DNA of 64,000 bases from NCBI RefSeq assembly GCF_020166415.1, contig NZ_JAIQXV010000001.1:540919-604918 (forward strand), in the 5' to 3' direction. Under the pieces are notes generated by a model. The model saw only the letters and a list, made by a program, of their open reading frames with translations, was not told the DNA's origin and searched no databases. Shown piece after piece: positions 31,579 to 39,422 of the stretch (positions are counted from its first letter, which is position 1; each line of letters opens with the position of its first letter). A program made the position numbers and the translations under genes. This DNA is from Deinococcus multiflagellatus (GTDB lineage: Bacteria > Deinococcota > Deinococci > Deinococcales > Deinococcaceae).

Positions 31579-33333
31579 TCAGGCCGCGCCCTGTTCCTCT
31601 TCTGTCTCTTCCTCGTCACCTTCACCCTGGTCACCCTGCACTGGCGGCGGCCCACCCAGATCCGCCTCACGCTGCATGGTGATGTCCTCTTCCGAAATGC
31701 CCAGCGCGGGAAAGGCGAGGCTCAGGGCTTTCAGGCCCACCCAGGTAGGAGCTTTCTCCAGCAGCACCAGGGCCACGTCCTGCGTGATGGGCTCCGAGGC
31801 CAGCCCGGTCAGCTCCGCCTCGCTCTCCTCTATGCCCACCAGGGCGCACCAGGTCTTGTACGAGATGCGCCGGGCATCACGCATCTCGTTGGCGGTCTTG
31901 ATCTGCTCGGGGGTGGGCTGCACCGCGCTGATCCGGGCCTGGGCTGTGGCTTTGAAGTCCTCCCACTCCGCGCGGCGGTTGGTGAAGTGCAGGGCCAGAG
32001 ACACCACCGTGCTGATCAGCCAGCGCAGCAGCTGCTCCAGGGCCATGCGGGTGGGCTCCAGTGAGGTGATGAAGTCCTGCACCGCCTGCACCCGGGAGAT
32101 GCCGTTGGCCATCGCATCCCCGGCGATCAGGACGTGCAGCTGCCGGGCTTCATCGAACACGGCTTCACGCACCGCGGCGAAGGTCTCCCCGAAGGTGGCC
32201 CACTGCACCGGGTCCTTGTACACGATGTTGGGCGTGGCGAAGTTGCCGGTCGGGATCATCTGCCCGGTGGCTTCATCGTGGGTGAACACGGCCGTGCCGT
32301 TGAGGAAGTTCGTGACGCCGGCGCCCACGTTGTAGGTGCTGGGCACGAACCGGCGGCCGTCGAGCGCAGTTTTGTCTTCAACCCACTCCCCGGGCATCTG
32401 CGCGTTCAGGATGGTGCGCTCGATGAAGCCGCCCAGGTCGATGTTGCGGCTGCCCATCGTCATGATCTTGTTGCCGAACTGGGACAGGCGCCGGATGCTC
32501 TCGGTCACCAGGGGCTTGAGGTTGATCTCGAACAGCATCAGGTCGGGCAGAGGGTAGAAGTCCGCCGGGTCGGTGTCCTGGCCAGTGGCGGCCGGGGTGA
32601 CGAGCGTGCCGCGCACCTCGCCCTCAGTTCTGCGTTCCTGCAGCTCCCACCGCTCCTGATCCTGCTCGTTGGTGTAGCGGTAGTAGGCGCTGGTGACGCG
32701 GCCTTCACTGTCCCGCACGATCCCTGCCTTGTCCCACTCCGGGGCGTGCACGCTGATGAAGCCCATGGCCTCAGCGAGCTTCAACCCGCCCGGCACACCC
32801 ATGACGGGCTGCCCTTCTACCGTCCGCCCCACCTGCCGGAGCTTGCTGCGCGGCACGAACAGGCGTAGGGTGCCGGCACCGCTCCAGACCGCATTACGCA
32901 GGGCCTGCTGAATCGCCAGCCACACGCCACTGTTGTCCCACCAATCGGTGAAGGCGTCCCAGTACTCGTCGATAAACCCCTGTTCCTTCACCGTGGGCTT
33001 CTGCCCGTCCTTCACCCGGCGGCGGGGGCGGATGCCGATCAGCGGTTCACGCCCCGCGATACCCCAGACGTGGCGGCCCACCACGTTATCCACGAGGTTG
33101 CGACTCACGAACTGGCGCCGGATCTCTTCGGTGACCCGGGCAACGTTGCGCGCCCCGTCCGCACTGCCATCGAACTTGGGCAGGGGGCCGGTCCAGCCCT
33201 GGCCGTCCGCCCAATGGTTGTCCTGCATGATCTGGTAGGTGAGCTTCAGGACTTCGTTGCTGGTACGGGCCTGCTGGGCGTCTTTCGCGCGTTGCAGCGG
33301 GGTTTTGGTTGAGACAGGTGCAGGCGCGGTCAT
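31579..33333 (-). CDS. Portal protein (584 aa)
   Basis: Length, order (after terminase, before head morphogenesis) and composition fit a siphovirus portal of the lambda gpB/phage_portal_2 type. Recognisable stretches: RNLVDNVVGRHVWGIAG near residue 80, a central helical core, and a Glu-rich acidic C-terminus. It forms the dodecameric DNA channel of the head. ATG 19 nt after a late-promoter box. Confidence 0.85.
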   Translation of the reverse strand: MTAPAPVSTKTPLQRAKDAQQARTSNEVLKLTYQIMQDNHWADGQGWTGPLPKFDGSADGARNVARVTEEIRRQFVSRNLVDNVVGRHVWGIAGREPLIGIRPRRRVKDGQKPTVKEQGFIDEYWDAFTDWWDNSGVWLAIQQALRNAVWSGAGTLRLFVPRSKLRQVGRTVEGQPVMGVPGGLKLAEAMGFISVHAPEWDKAGIVRDSEGRVTSAYYRYTNEQDQERWELQERRTEGEVRGTLVTPAATGQDTDPADFYPLPDLMLFEINLKPLVTESIRRLSQFGNKIMTMGSRNIDLGGFIERTILNAQMPGEWVEDKTALDGRRFVPSTYNVGAGVTNFLNGTAVFTHDEATGQMIPTGNFATPNIVYKDPVQWATFGETFAAVREAVFDEARQLHVLIAGDAMANGISRVQAVQDFITSLEPTRMALEQLLRWLISTVVSLALHFTNRRAEWEDFKATAQARISAVQPTPEQIKTANEMRDARRISYKTWCALVGIEESEAELTGLASEPITQDVALVLLEKAPTWVGLKALSLAFPALGISEEDITMQREADLGGPPPVQGDQGEGDEEETEEEQGAA

Positions 33334-33360
33334 GGGTGCATGGTCGGGTGCGGCGTGACA
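33334..33360 (-). promoter_or_regulatory. Late promoter motif, portal unit
   Basis: TGTCACGC (33360-33353), 19 nt, ATG; GACCAT at the -10 position. It starts 2 nt after the U-run of a perfect terminator. Confidence 0.72.
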
Positions 33361-33362
33361 GG

Positions 33363-33388
33363 AAAAACCCCTCGAATTCGAGGGGTTT
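33363..33388 (-). terminator. Strong terminator before portal gene
   Basis: AAACCCCTCGAATTCGAGGGGTTT is a 24-nt perfect palindrome around CGAATTCG (given here as two 12-base arms, 33365-33376 and 33377-33388), followed on the - strand by TT. It ends the transcript of the secreted protein at 33405. Confidence 0.85.
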
Positions 33389-33404
33389 GATTCATCATCA
33401 ATCT

Positions 33405-33710
33405 TCAGTACGCGAAGTCGTTTCGCGGCAGGGTAAACATTCGCAGGGCGGGGCGCTGATCCAGGGTCACACGGATGGTTCGCTGCGTCGGGGCGGCCTG
33501 CATGGGCATCTGGCTCTGCGCCAGATCCGCACGCTGCAGTTCTGCCGTCGCATCACTCAGTTTGAACATTGCAGGCTTCAGGTAATCCCAGCGGGTCACG
33601 TTGTCCCATATGTGGGTCACCATCTCCCAGCCGTCATCCAGATAACTGCGGGTGGCGATGCCGAGAGTAGAGAAAAGGGACAGGGGGATCAGCAAAATCG
33701 ATTTCCTCAT
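33405..33710 (-). CDS. Secreted/periplasmic late protein (101 aa)
   Basis: ATG at 33710 follows GAGGTG. N-terminal signal (MRKSILLIPLSLFSTLGIA) then a short mature part with DGWEMVTHIWDNVTRWDYL and a Gln/Met-rich region. Placed between terminase and portal genes, an unusual place for an exported protein; a superinfection-exclusion or envelope role is possible but not shown. Confidence 0.6.
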   Translation of the reverse strand: MRKSILLIPLSLFSTLGIATRSYLDDGWEMVTHIWDNVTRWDYLKPAMFKLSDATAELQRADLAQSQMPMQAAPTQRTIRVTLDQRPALRMFTLPRNDFAY

Positions 33711-33753
33711 GACGCACCTCGTGTGAGCCGGGCGGAACGTTGCCCCCAGGCAC

Positions 33754-33780
33754 GCAGTTATGGTCCGGCGGCGCGTGACA
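33754..33780 (-). promoter_or_regulatory. Late promoter motif, 33.7-kb unit
   Basis: TGTCACGC (33780-33773), 19 nt, then GTG at 33753; GACCAT at the -10 position. The GTG opens a 40-codon frame (to 33634) that overlaps the secreted protein gene out of frame. Either this leader is translated or the transcript simply carries the ATG 43 nt further on. Confidence 0.6.
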
Positions 33781-34006
33781 GGTTGAAGAGTGTCCAGGTT
33801 CACTCCAATTGACGCATTCCTTGACCCAAAGCGGCATTTGGCCCAGTTTGTGAGGACAGCAGAACGCGCCGATGCACCGGGCTGGTGTTCGGCGATGGGC
33901 TGGGTTGTGGTGGCCCGCTGCTGACACTCCGCTGGTCAGATGCACTGCCAGGCGTGAAGCCATGTCCGAGCTGAGGTGAGGATGCCCGGGCAGGTGACTG
34001 TGCGGA
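33781..34006. other. Non-coding stretch between terminase unit and 33.7-kb unit
   Basis: No convincing gene, hairpin terminator or repeat is seen here. A long - strand frame that crosses it has a His/Cys/Pro-rich translation without protein-like character. Confidence 0.5.
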
Positions 34007-34273
34007 TCAGTCCAGGTCAATCAGCAGGTGCGGGGGCATACCTGTTTCGACTGCTGGATAGGGAATGCGGTGCGTGGCATTCCCACGATCAGGGAAGCGA
34101 ATGACCTCACCTGAAGACTCTTCTGAACGGGGTTGACCGTCGAAGGTGCCATACGGAACGTCAAATTCCACGATGGCACGCTCACCAACCCGGGCCCAGC
34201 TGGTGGTGGTTTCCACCACGATGCCTTCCGCCCGATCATCCAGCTCACCCTTCTCCCAGGTCATCTTGATCAT
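34007..34273 (-). CDS. Small late protein after terminase (88 aa)
   Basis: Starts 12 nt after the large terminase stop with a GTGGAG ribosome site. A beta-rich N-terminal half (GIVVETTTSWARVGERAIVEFDV) resembles an SH3-like barrel. Function unknown. Confidence 0.65.
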   Translation of the reverse strand: MIKMTWEKGELDDRAEGIVVETTTSWARVGERAIVEFDVPYGTFDGQPRSEESSGEVIRFPDRGNATHRIPYPAVETGMPPHLLIDLD

Positions 34274-34285
34274 GCTCCACTCTAC

Positions 34286-35890
34286 TCACCCACCCAGCGG
34301 CTGGCTGTAGGTTCCGGGCACGTGGAACTGCGGCGGCTTGGCTGGTGTCATCAGGGCCATGACCACAGCGTCACCCACGTCAGGGCTGCGGCCGATGCGC
34401 GCGATGATGTCTTCTTTCAGCTCCACCTGGATGCCGCGCGCGGTGAGCTTCCACCGGGGGGCGCAGAGGTCCGCCTTCAGTACCGGATCTGGGGGCAGGG
34501 CCAGCCCATCCCCTTTCACCGGGTCGAGTGCTTCCCGCAGGCGCCAGTAGGTCAGGGCGCGCAGGTTGGCGAAGGTCAGAGCGCCGCTCATGTCGCGTTC
34601 CTTGGTGCCAGAGCTGTTCACCACCGCCGTGACCTGCACCCCGTCCATCCGCTTGAGGCTGTCGTAGGCGCTGGTGCCCACGTTCGTGGCGTCGATGAAG
34701 ATCGGCGCGTTCCCCTCTCGGGCGTTGAGCACCAGGGCGGCCACCGCGTCCCCATCGCGGGTCACGGTGCCGGGGTAGACGAGTGGGGGCGCGTACCAGG
34801 TGCCGTAGCGAGGCGAGATCACGGTGCGGTCCTTGCCGCCGCGGGCCACGTCCACGCCCAAGGCGCTCTGCGGCACGTCGGGGCGCTGCTCAGTCCAGCG
34901 GGCCATGGCTTCTTCCACCCAGGCGGTGGGAATGACCTGCCAGGGGTGGTCATCGGTCTTCAGGTCGAATTTCCCTTCCAGCATCTGCGAGCGCAGCGGC
35001 TCGGGCAGGGCCTGCAGCGTGGCCATGTACCCGGTCCGCATGTAGAACTCGTTGTCTGTCACGCGGGCTGGAATGAAGGTGCGGCTCTTAGGCGTGACCA
35101 GGGTGAGGTCACCGTCTTTGTCCACCACACCTTTCACGTAGCAGGGCGTACCGTCCCGCACGGCGTGGTCCTTACCCTGGGCATCCACCACGAACCAGCG
35201 CAACTCTCCGGGTTCGGCTGGGCCCAGCTCGATGGGCAGGCCGTCCTCTCCCAGGATCACCTTGCCGGTCAGGGGGTCGGTGAGGGTGACGCGGTACTCC
35301 GCCACCAGCCAGGGCGCGAACATCTTCACCACCCACTCGCCTTCCGGATCGGTGGGCGGGTTGCCGGTCAGCACCACGCGGGTGCGCTGCTGCGGGTCAG
35401 CGGTGCGGTTCCAGCCGATCACGAAGCGCACCTGGGACTCACTGAAGTTGGGCACCTCGTCGAAGATATGCAGGTCTCGGTCACGGCCCTGCTGATTCTT
35501 CTTATCGTCCTCGTGCTGGATGGATTCCAGCTCAATCACGCGACGCTTACCACCCACCACACCGCGCCAGACGTGTTCCGTGGCGTTGTACTTTCCCATG
35601 CCGTGGGTGAGGTTCTTCAGGCGCTCAATGATGCCCTTCAGCTCGGGGTACACGCGGCGGAAGATCACGGCGCGCTGGTGTGCGGTGAGGGACAGGCCCA
35701 GCGCCAGGTCCGTTTTCCCCCCGCCAGCCGCGCCGCCATAGAAGAGGATGTCTGCCGGGCTGAAGTACGCTTCCAGCTGCGGCCCGGGCTGGGGCGCCCA
35801 GATGCAGTTCGGATCACTGAGCATGTCGATCAGCCGCAGCTCATTGGGTGTGAGCTGGTCCAGCGCGGATTGCACCTCAGCGGTCTGCAT
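34286..35890 (-). CDS. Terminase large subunit (534 aa)
   Basis: Packaging motor ATPase/nuclease. Walker A-type loop FYGGAAGGGKTDLALG at about residue 50, Walker B-type LHIFDEVPNF at about 145, and RNase H-like nuclease acidic residues in LGVDVARGGKDRTV (about 365), FIDATNVG and a late GDAVVMAL. The length is normal. The start overlaps the small subunit gene by 14 nt. Confidence 0.92.
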   Translation of the reverse strand: MQTAEVQSALDQLTPNELRLIDMLSDPNCIWAPQPGPQLEAYFSPADILFYGGAAGGGKTDLALGLSLTAHQRAVIFRRVYPELKGIIERLKNLTHGMGKYNATEHVWRGVVGGKRRVIELESIQHEDDKKNQQGRDRDLHIFDEVPNFSESQVRFVIGWNRTADPQQRTRVVLTGNPPTDPEGEWVVKMFAPWLVAEYRVTLTDPLTGKVILGEDGLPIELGPAEPGELRWFVVDAQGKDHAVRDGTPCYVKGVVDKDGDLTLVTPKSRTFIPARVTDNEFYMRTGYMATLQALPEPLRSQMLEGKFDLKTDDHPWQVIPTAWVEEAMARWTEQRPDVPQSALGVDVARGGKDRTVISPRYGTWYAPPLVYPGTVTRDGDAVAALVLNAREGNAPIFIDATNVGTSAYDSLKRMDGVQVTAVVNSSGTKERDMSGALTFANLRALTYWRLREALDPVKGDGLALPPDPVLKADLCAPRWKLTARGIQVELKEDIIARIGRSPDVGDAVVMALMTPAKPPQFHVPGTYSQPLGG

Positions 35891-36569
35891 CGGTCTTTCG
35901 TGCGGTGGCAGCGGCGATCAGGGCAGCCACCCGCTCGGCCCGGTCCACTTCCGGAATGGCGTTGACGTTCTCCACCTGCAGGGGCTGCCCTTCCGGCGTG
36001 CTGACCTGCACCTTCTCCGGCCCGAAGATCCCAATGTACTTCCCAAGATCGACGAGCGCGGCCCGCTTATCGTGCATCTTCACCCGGCCAGAGCGGCGGC
36101 GTTCCACTTTGATGCCTTCCTTGGTGGGTGTCTCGATCTCAATCACCTGGAAGCTGAAGTCCTGCACCGCGTCAAGATCCGCGTCAGGGATCTCGCTGCC
36201 CGGCCGGAGGAAGGGCTGCCCATCCTCATCCACACCCATGATGCGGCGCTTGCTGGCGAAGCCGATCTTGGCCAATTCCAGCAGCACGGCTTCTGCCCGG
36301 ATGCCCGCCCGCTCCAGCGCTTCCGCCTTCGCCGTTTCGACCCGGGCCAGGACCTTAGCTTTTTTAAGCAATCGGTTGGCCTGCACCCCGGCGGCCACGT
36401 CGCTCTTCACCTTGTACCCGGCGCGGCGCACGGCGGCGGCCCCGTTCCAGTCGATCACGTATTCGACCGCGAACAGTTCTTCCAGGTGGGTGAGTTTGTC
36501 AGGCTTGCGGCCGGGGGTCTTGGCGGGAGCTTTGCCCGCTTTCCGGCCGCGCTTCTTCTCCCCGCTCAT
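35877..36569 (-). CDS. Terminase small subunit (230 aa)
   Basis: Lys-rich N-terminus, then LTHLEELFAVEYVIDWNGAAAVRRAGYKVKSD, the HTH-type DNA-recognition domain of the terminase_2 family (given by its key parts FAVEYV and AAVRRAGY), coiled helices, and a beta-containing C-terminal half. It should bind the pac/cos site and load the large subunit. ATG overlaps the previous TGA. Confidence 0.85.
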   Translation of the reverse strand: MSGEKKRGRKAGKAPAKTPGRKPDKLTHLEELFAVEYVIDWNGAAAVRRAGYKVKSDVAAGVQANRLLKKAKVLARVETAKAEALERAGIRAEAVLLELAKIGFASKRRIMGVDEDGQPFLRPGSEIPDADLDAVQDFSFQVIEIETPTKEGIKVERRRSGRVKMHDKRAALVDLGKYIGIFGPEKVQVSTPEGQPLQVENVNAIPEVDRAERVAALIAAATARKTDADR

Positions 36570-36703
36570 CGCCGGACCCTGACCAGTTCACTGCGAGGGC
36601 CGTGAGGGCAGCGCTGTGGAGAAAAGCTGTTGTTGGGGTCTGTTGGGGTGGCGTCGTCGCCTTGCGGGCCGGCCGTGCCGCCCGCCTTGCGGGTGGTGGT
36701 CAT
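36566..36703 (-). CDS. Small gene leading the terminase unit (45 aa)
   Basis: ATG is 19 nt after a late-promoter box, and the TGA overlaps the small-terminase ATG. The peptide (MTTTRKAGGTAGPQGDD..., ending LVRVRR) is Gly/Thr/Pro rich and likely unstructured. Both ends make this a real translated frame, perhaps mainly to couple translation to terminase. Confidence 0.55.
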   Translation of the reverse strand: MTTTRKAGGTAGPQGDDATPTDPNNSFSPQRCPHGPRSELVRVRR

Positions 36704-36730
36704 GCGGGTAGTTTCGTGCCGTGTGTGACA
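36704..36730 (-). promoter_or_regulatory. Late promoter motif, terminase unit
   Basis: TGTCACAC (36730-36723), 19 nt, ATG; GAAACT at the -10 position. Directly behind a terminator U-run. Confidence 0.7.
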
Positions 36731-36731
36731 G

Positions 36732-36756
36732 CAAAAACCCCGCACTAGGCGGGGTT
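36732..36756 (-). terminator. Terminator before terminase unit
   Basis: AACCCCGC (36736-36743) pairs with GCGGGGTT (36749-36756), loop of five, followed by TTTTTGC on the - strand. Located 18 nt after the stop of the gene at 36775. Confidence 0.82.
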
Positions 36757-36774
36757 CGGCAGTCAGGTGTCGGG

Positions 36775-37047
36775 TTAAACGCGCTGGCGTTTCCGGGCGG
36801 CCTTCCTGGCCTTGCGGGCCTGTTTCTTTCGGGCCGCTGGGCTGAGCGCGGCGCGTTTCGGGAAGGGCGCTGAGGGCGGCTCAATCACCCGGAACGCAGT
36901 GATGTACGCCTTGGGGCTGATGCCGTCACTCAGCGCGGTGCGGTCAAGTTCCCGCCGGGCATAGTCCACCGCGATACCAGACACGGGCATGAGCCTGTCC
37001 AGCATGTATTCCTGCTCCGGTACCAGGGTTGGCGCCTGGGAATACAT
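36775..37047 (-). CDS. Small basic late protein (90 aa)
   Basis: Start overlaps the previous TGA. The final 25 residues are almost all Lys, Arg and Ala (AARKKQARKARKAARKRQR), suggesting nucleic acid binding. The N-terminal part carries VDYARRELDRTAL and AYITAFRVIEPP. Function unknown. Confidence 0.6.
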   Translation of the reverse strand: MYSQAPTLVPEQEYMLDRLMPVSGIAVDYARRELDRTALSDGISPKAYITAFRVIEPPSAPFPKRAALSPAARKKQARKARKAARKRQRV

Positions 37048-37199
37048 CAGCCCGGACCGTAATAGGGCTTCTCAGCATTGGCCAGGGTCTTGACCTGTTC
37101 AGCACTCAGACCGGCCGCCACATGGGCGCGGGCCTGTTCTGGTGTGATCCGGCCAGCCTCAAGGGCATTGATCAGGGCGATAACCGCTTCTTTTTCCAT
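37047..37199 (-). CDS. First gene of the late region (50 aa)
   Basis: ATG 19 nt after the outermost late-promoter box. Sequence MEKEAVIALINALEAGRITP then EQARAHVAAGLSAEQVKTL shows two short helical hairpins. TGA overlaps the following ATG. Function unknown; it marks where late transcription starts. Confidence 0.65.
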   Translation of the reverse strand: MEKEAVIALINALEAGRITPEQARAHVAAGLSAEQVKTLANAEKPYYGPG

Positions 37200-37226
37200 A
37201 GGGCAAGATTGGACCTGAAGGTGACA
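37200..37226 (-). promoter_or_regulatory. Late promoter motif, outermost copy
   Basis: TGTCACCT (37226-37219), 19 nt, ATG; CAATCT at the -10 position. The box deviates in its last two bases but keeps TGTCAC and the A/T spacing. It lies in the 48-nt gap to a divergent gene. Confidence 0.62.
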
Positions 37227-37247
37227 ACAAAACCCTAGACTGAACTC

Positions 37248-37478
37248 ATGTCAGACGGCAGTGAACCACCAATCCAGGCCGCACACCGCGAGTTTCACAA
37301 GGACCGCAACTTCGCAACAATCAAGGTCGGGCAGGGATGGGAGGTTGTCCCCGGCTCAATCGTTGTATGGAGTTGGAAAGATCCCGCTGAAGAGGTGTGG
37401 GAAGTTGTGGAGGTGTTAAGCCGCGCCGAACCGCATCACGTGATGGGGCACAAGGTTCTGGCCAGACGCTTGAGTTAG
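37248..37478 (+). CDS. Small divergent protein (76 aa)
   Basis: The only + strand gene inside the - strand early/late regions. A TAGACT box ends 6 nt before its ATG, as in leaderless genes. The protein is Trp/Val rich (KVGQGWEVVPGSIVVWSW, EEVWEVVEVL) and probably a small beta barrel. Its stop nearly touches the stop of the convergent regulator gene. Function unknown. Confidence 0.6.
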   Translation: MSDGSEPPIQAAHREFHKDRNFATIKVGQGWEVVPGSIVVWSWKDPAEEVWEVVEVLSRAEPHHVMGHKVLARRLS

Positions 37479-37479
37479 A

Positions 37480-38163
37480 TCAGTCGCTGTAGACATAGGC
37501 GTCGAGCGCCGCACATTGAGCTAGGTACCGGCGCACGCTCGTTTCCGGAAGGCCGGTGGCACGGCTGAGCCAACGGGGGAAGCTGCGCGAGAGGGCCAGT
37601 TGCGCGTGCACCTCTTGCATCAGGCGGATCTGGGCGGCCTGCCTCGCGTCCGGGCGTTTCCCCCACTCCCGCTTCGCCCAGGCCTGGGCCGCTTCGGTCA
37701 GGGCTTGCTGGGCGCTGCGGTTCCCCGGGCGCCGTTTCACTCTGGAACGGCCGCGCTTCCGGTTGCGGCGCCGGGGTGGCGCGGGGGGCTCGTCAAGCCA
37801 CGTTTCAGCCTGAAACGGCGTGCGTTCCCGTTCCCGCAACTCAGCGAGGAGGGCGGGGACGGATTGGTCGGGGTTGCTGGTGACGGCCAGGGCCAGTCCG
37901 AGGCGCATGCGGTAGTAACAGGTGTAGACGCTCAGGCCGCTGTGCCGGGCGAGCCAGCGGGGGTAATCCAGCCCGAAGACCCCGGCGCGCAGGAAGTCCA
38001 GCTGCAGCTGGTACACCGCCCGGGCCTGATCCTTGACCGTGCCGGCGCCCGGCCACCGGGCCGCCCGGCCTTCGAGGACCTGAATGTCCTGGGGGCTGAC
38101 CCGGTAGCGCTTCGCTTCCTTCGTGTTGGTGGGGGCGTCTAACAACGTGTACCTCAGCGGCAC
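37480..38163 (-). CDS. Putative DNA-binding regulator of late genes (227 aa)
   Basis: Two related helical segments: YPRWLARHSGLSVYTCYYRM (about residue 65) and FPRWLSRATGLPETSVRRYL (about residue 195). Each looks like a helix-turn-helix, separated by a very basic linker (RRRNRKRGRSRVKRRP). The same kind of segment occurs in the protein at 41674. Its place as the last early gene, next to the outermost late promoter, is typical of late activators or antiterminators (Q, RinA or ArpU position). Start uncertain: GTG at 38163, or TTG at 38145 with GAGG upstream. The function is inferred. Confidence 0.6.
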   Translation of the reverse strand: MPLRYTLLDAPTNTKEAKRYRVSPQDIQVLEGRAARWPGAGTVKDQARAVYQLQLDFLRAGVFGLDYPRWLARHSGLSVYTCYYRMRLGLALAVTSNPDQSVPALLAELRERERTPFQAETWLDEPPAPPRRRNRKRGRSRVKRRPGNRSAQQALTEAAQAWAKREWGKRPDARQAAQIRLMQEVHAQLALSRSFPRWLSRATGLPETSVRRYLAQCAALDAYVYSD

Positions 38164-38193
38164 GCAAACGCGCCAAAACTCTTGGGGATTTCT

Positions 38194-38403
38194 TTAGTGT
38201 TTGACAGGGTGCCTACGAACCACCTTGCGACGCGCCTTTTTCCCGTTCCGGCTCCAGAAGATTCCGCGCTGACCATCAAGCAGGGCATTCCAGAACTCTT
38301 CCGTGCGGGCGATGCGGATCACGAAGGCGGGACTGTTATGGACCGTGCCCCGCGTGATGCGCCGGGCGGCCTGGTCAACGTAGCTGCGAGGCTTGCGGGG
38401 CAT
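38194..38403 (-). CDS. Small basic protein (69 aa)
   Basis: Arg/Lys-rich (MPRKPRSYVDQAARRITRGT, ending KKARRKVVRRHPVKH), suggesting nucleic acid binding. Four nt after the preceding stop. Function unknown. Confidence 0.55.
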   Translation of the reverse strand: MPRKPRSYVDQAARRITRGTVHNSPAFVIRIARTEEFWNALLDGQRGIFWSRNGKKARRKVVRRHPVKH

Positions 38404-38407
38404 AGGG

Positions 38408-38806
38408 TTACCTCCGGCGGGTGGCGGCCGTGCGAGCGGGGCGGCGGTCCTGGGGGCGGTGCGGTGCGCGGGCGTTGGCCTGCAGGGCGAGGTGCAGGGT
38501 GCGGGGCCGCACCTCGGGCCACATCCGCTGGCGAGGTCGGACGCGCTGGAGCATGAACTTGTCCTGTACCACCCGCTTCATCGCCTCGCAGAACTGTTGG
38601 AAGGCGGCAGAGGCGGCCTGGGCTGCCGCGCGGAGTTGTTCACTGACTTCAGCCCAGAAATCCTGAGCAGGAGTGCGCAGCTGGCCGTCGCGGTAGATGG
38701 TCACCTGCCGACACCCACCACACTTCGCCCGCTCACCTTCATCAGTGCGACTGCTAACGCCCAAGGCGACGCTGCAGTGCGGGCAGGGCAACAGGCGCAG
38801 GGTCAC
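38408..38806 (-). CDS. Zinc-ribbon protein (132 aa)
   Basis: N-terminal CPHC...CGGC pair (residues about 8-33) forms a zinc ribbon. Then a helical middle (FWAEVSEQLRAAAQAASAAF) and a strongly basic Arg-rich tail. Overlaps the upstream gene by 4 nt. Possibly a nucleic-acid-binding early protein. Confidence 0.62.
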   Translation of the reverse strand: MTLRLLPCPHCSVALGVSSRTDEGERAKCGGCRQVTIYRDGQLRTPAQDFWAEVSEQLRAAAQAASAAFQQFCEAMKRVVQDKFMLQRVRPRQRMWPEVRPRTLHLALQANARAPHRPQDRRPARTAATRRR

Positions 38807-39048
38807 CAGCTCACCACCACTTCGGATTCGTTGGGCCCCGCTTGACGGCTTTGGACCCGGTACCCCAGACCCTGCAGGCGGTGCACCGTGACCGGCTGCA
38901 GTCCAGACACCCTCACTTCACACTCGCCCCGTTCAATGGCGTGGTTGATCTTCGTGCGCAGCTGCAGCAGTTCGGACTCGGCGCGCAGATTGGAACGCTG
39001 ATCCAGCGTGGCGCGGGCTTGAGCGGCGGATGGAAAGTCATCAGTCAC
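38803..39048 (-). CDS. Small early protein (81 aa)
   Basis: GTG at 39048 preceded by GGAGG is chosen; a longer upstream frame is a shadow of the next genes. Helical N-terminal half (SAAQARATLDQRSNL) and a C-terminal alpha/beta part (VTVHRLQGLGYRV). Function unknown. Confidence 0.62.
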   Translation of the reverse strand: MTDDFPSAAQARATLDQRSNLRAESELLQLRTKINHAIERGECEVRVSGLQPVTVHRLQGLGYRVQSRQAGPNESEVVVSW

Positions 39049-39200
39049 AGGAAGTCCTCCTGAATGCGGCGGCGGGATCGGCGGTGACGCCGGGCACGCT
39101 CGATTTGACGGCGCACCCGACCCTTCAGGGGCAGCACCGTGCCCCGGTTGGTCAGCGCGGTGATGATCAGGCCCTGGGCTGGGTCGAAGACGAATTCCAC
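39045..39200 (-). CDS. Small basic protein (51 aa)
   Basis: GTG at 39200; TGA overlaps the next GTG. Beta start (VEFVFDPAQGLIITALTNRG) and an Arg-rich tail (RRQIERARRHRRSRRR). Contains the ribosome site of the downstream gene. Function unknown. Confidence 0.5.
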   Translation of the reverse strand: MEFVFDPAQGLIITALTNRGTVLPLKGRVRRQIERARRHRRSRRRIQEDFL

Positions 39201-39209
39201 CCAGCGGCC

Positions 39210-39422
39210 CTACACCGGATAGATCACGCAGCACCGCCCCGGGTGGCTGCCACTGGGCCGGACGTGCAATCGGGGCAGCACCCGGTCGAGGGCCTGGCAC
39301 AGGCGCAGGTACTCGGTGGGGGTGATGCCGATGCCGTAGCGCACCCACAGCCCCTTCGCGGCGTGGTCAAAGACCGCTTCTGCCCGCCGGGCGCGCAGCT
39401 CGGCCAGCGCGTCAACGTCCAC
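39210..39422 (-). CDS. Small early protein (70 aa)
   Basis: GTG start overlapping the end of the RusA-like gene by 11 nt. Helical, with the segment YGIGITPTEYLRLCQALDRV and a Cys pair CC near the end. Function unknown. Confidence 0.55.
   Translation of the reverse strand: MDVDALAELRARRAEAVFDHAAKGLWVRYGIGITPTEYLRLCQALDRVLPRLHVRPSGSHPGRCCVIYPV

Noticed and set aside
33634..34020. - strand frame of 128 codons between terminase and secreted protein genes
   Set aside because: His/Cys/Pro-rich translation, no ribosome site, crosses a late-promoter box; not protein-like.
10912..37226. TGTCACG boxes read as sigma-54 -24 elements (TGGCACG)
   Set aside because: No TTGC at the -12 place in most copies, and deinococci are not known to me to carry sigma-54; the fixed A and T fit a -10 element better.
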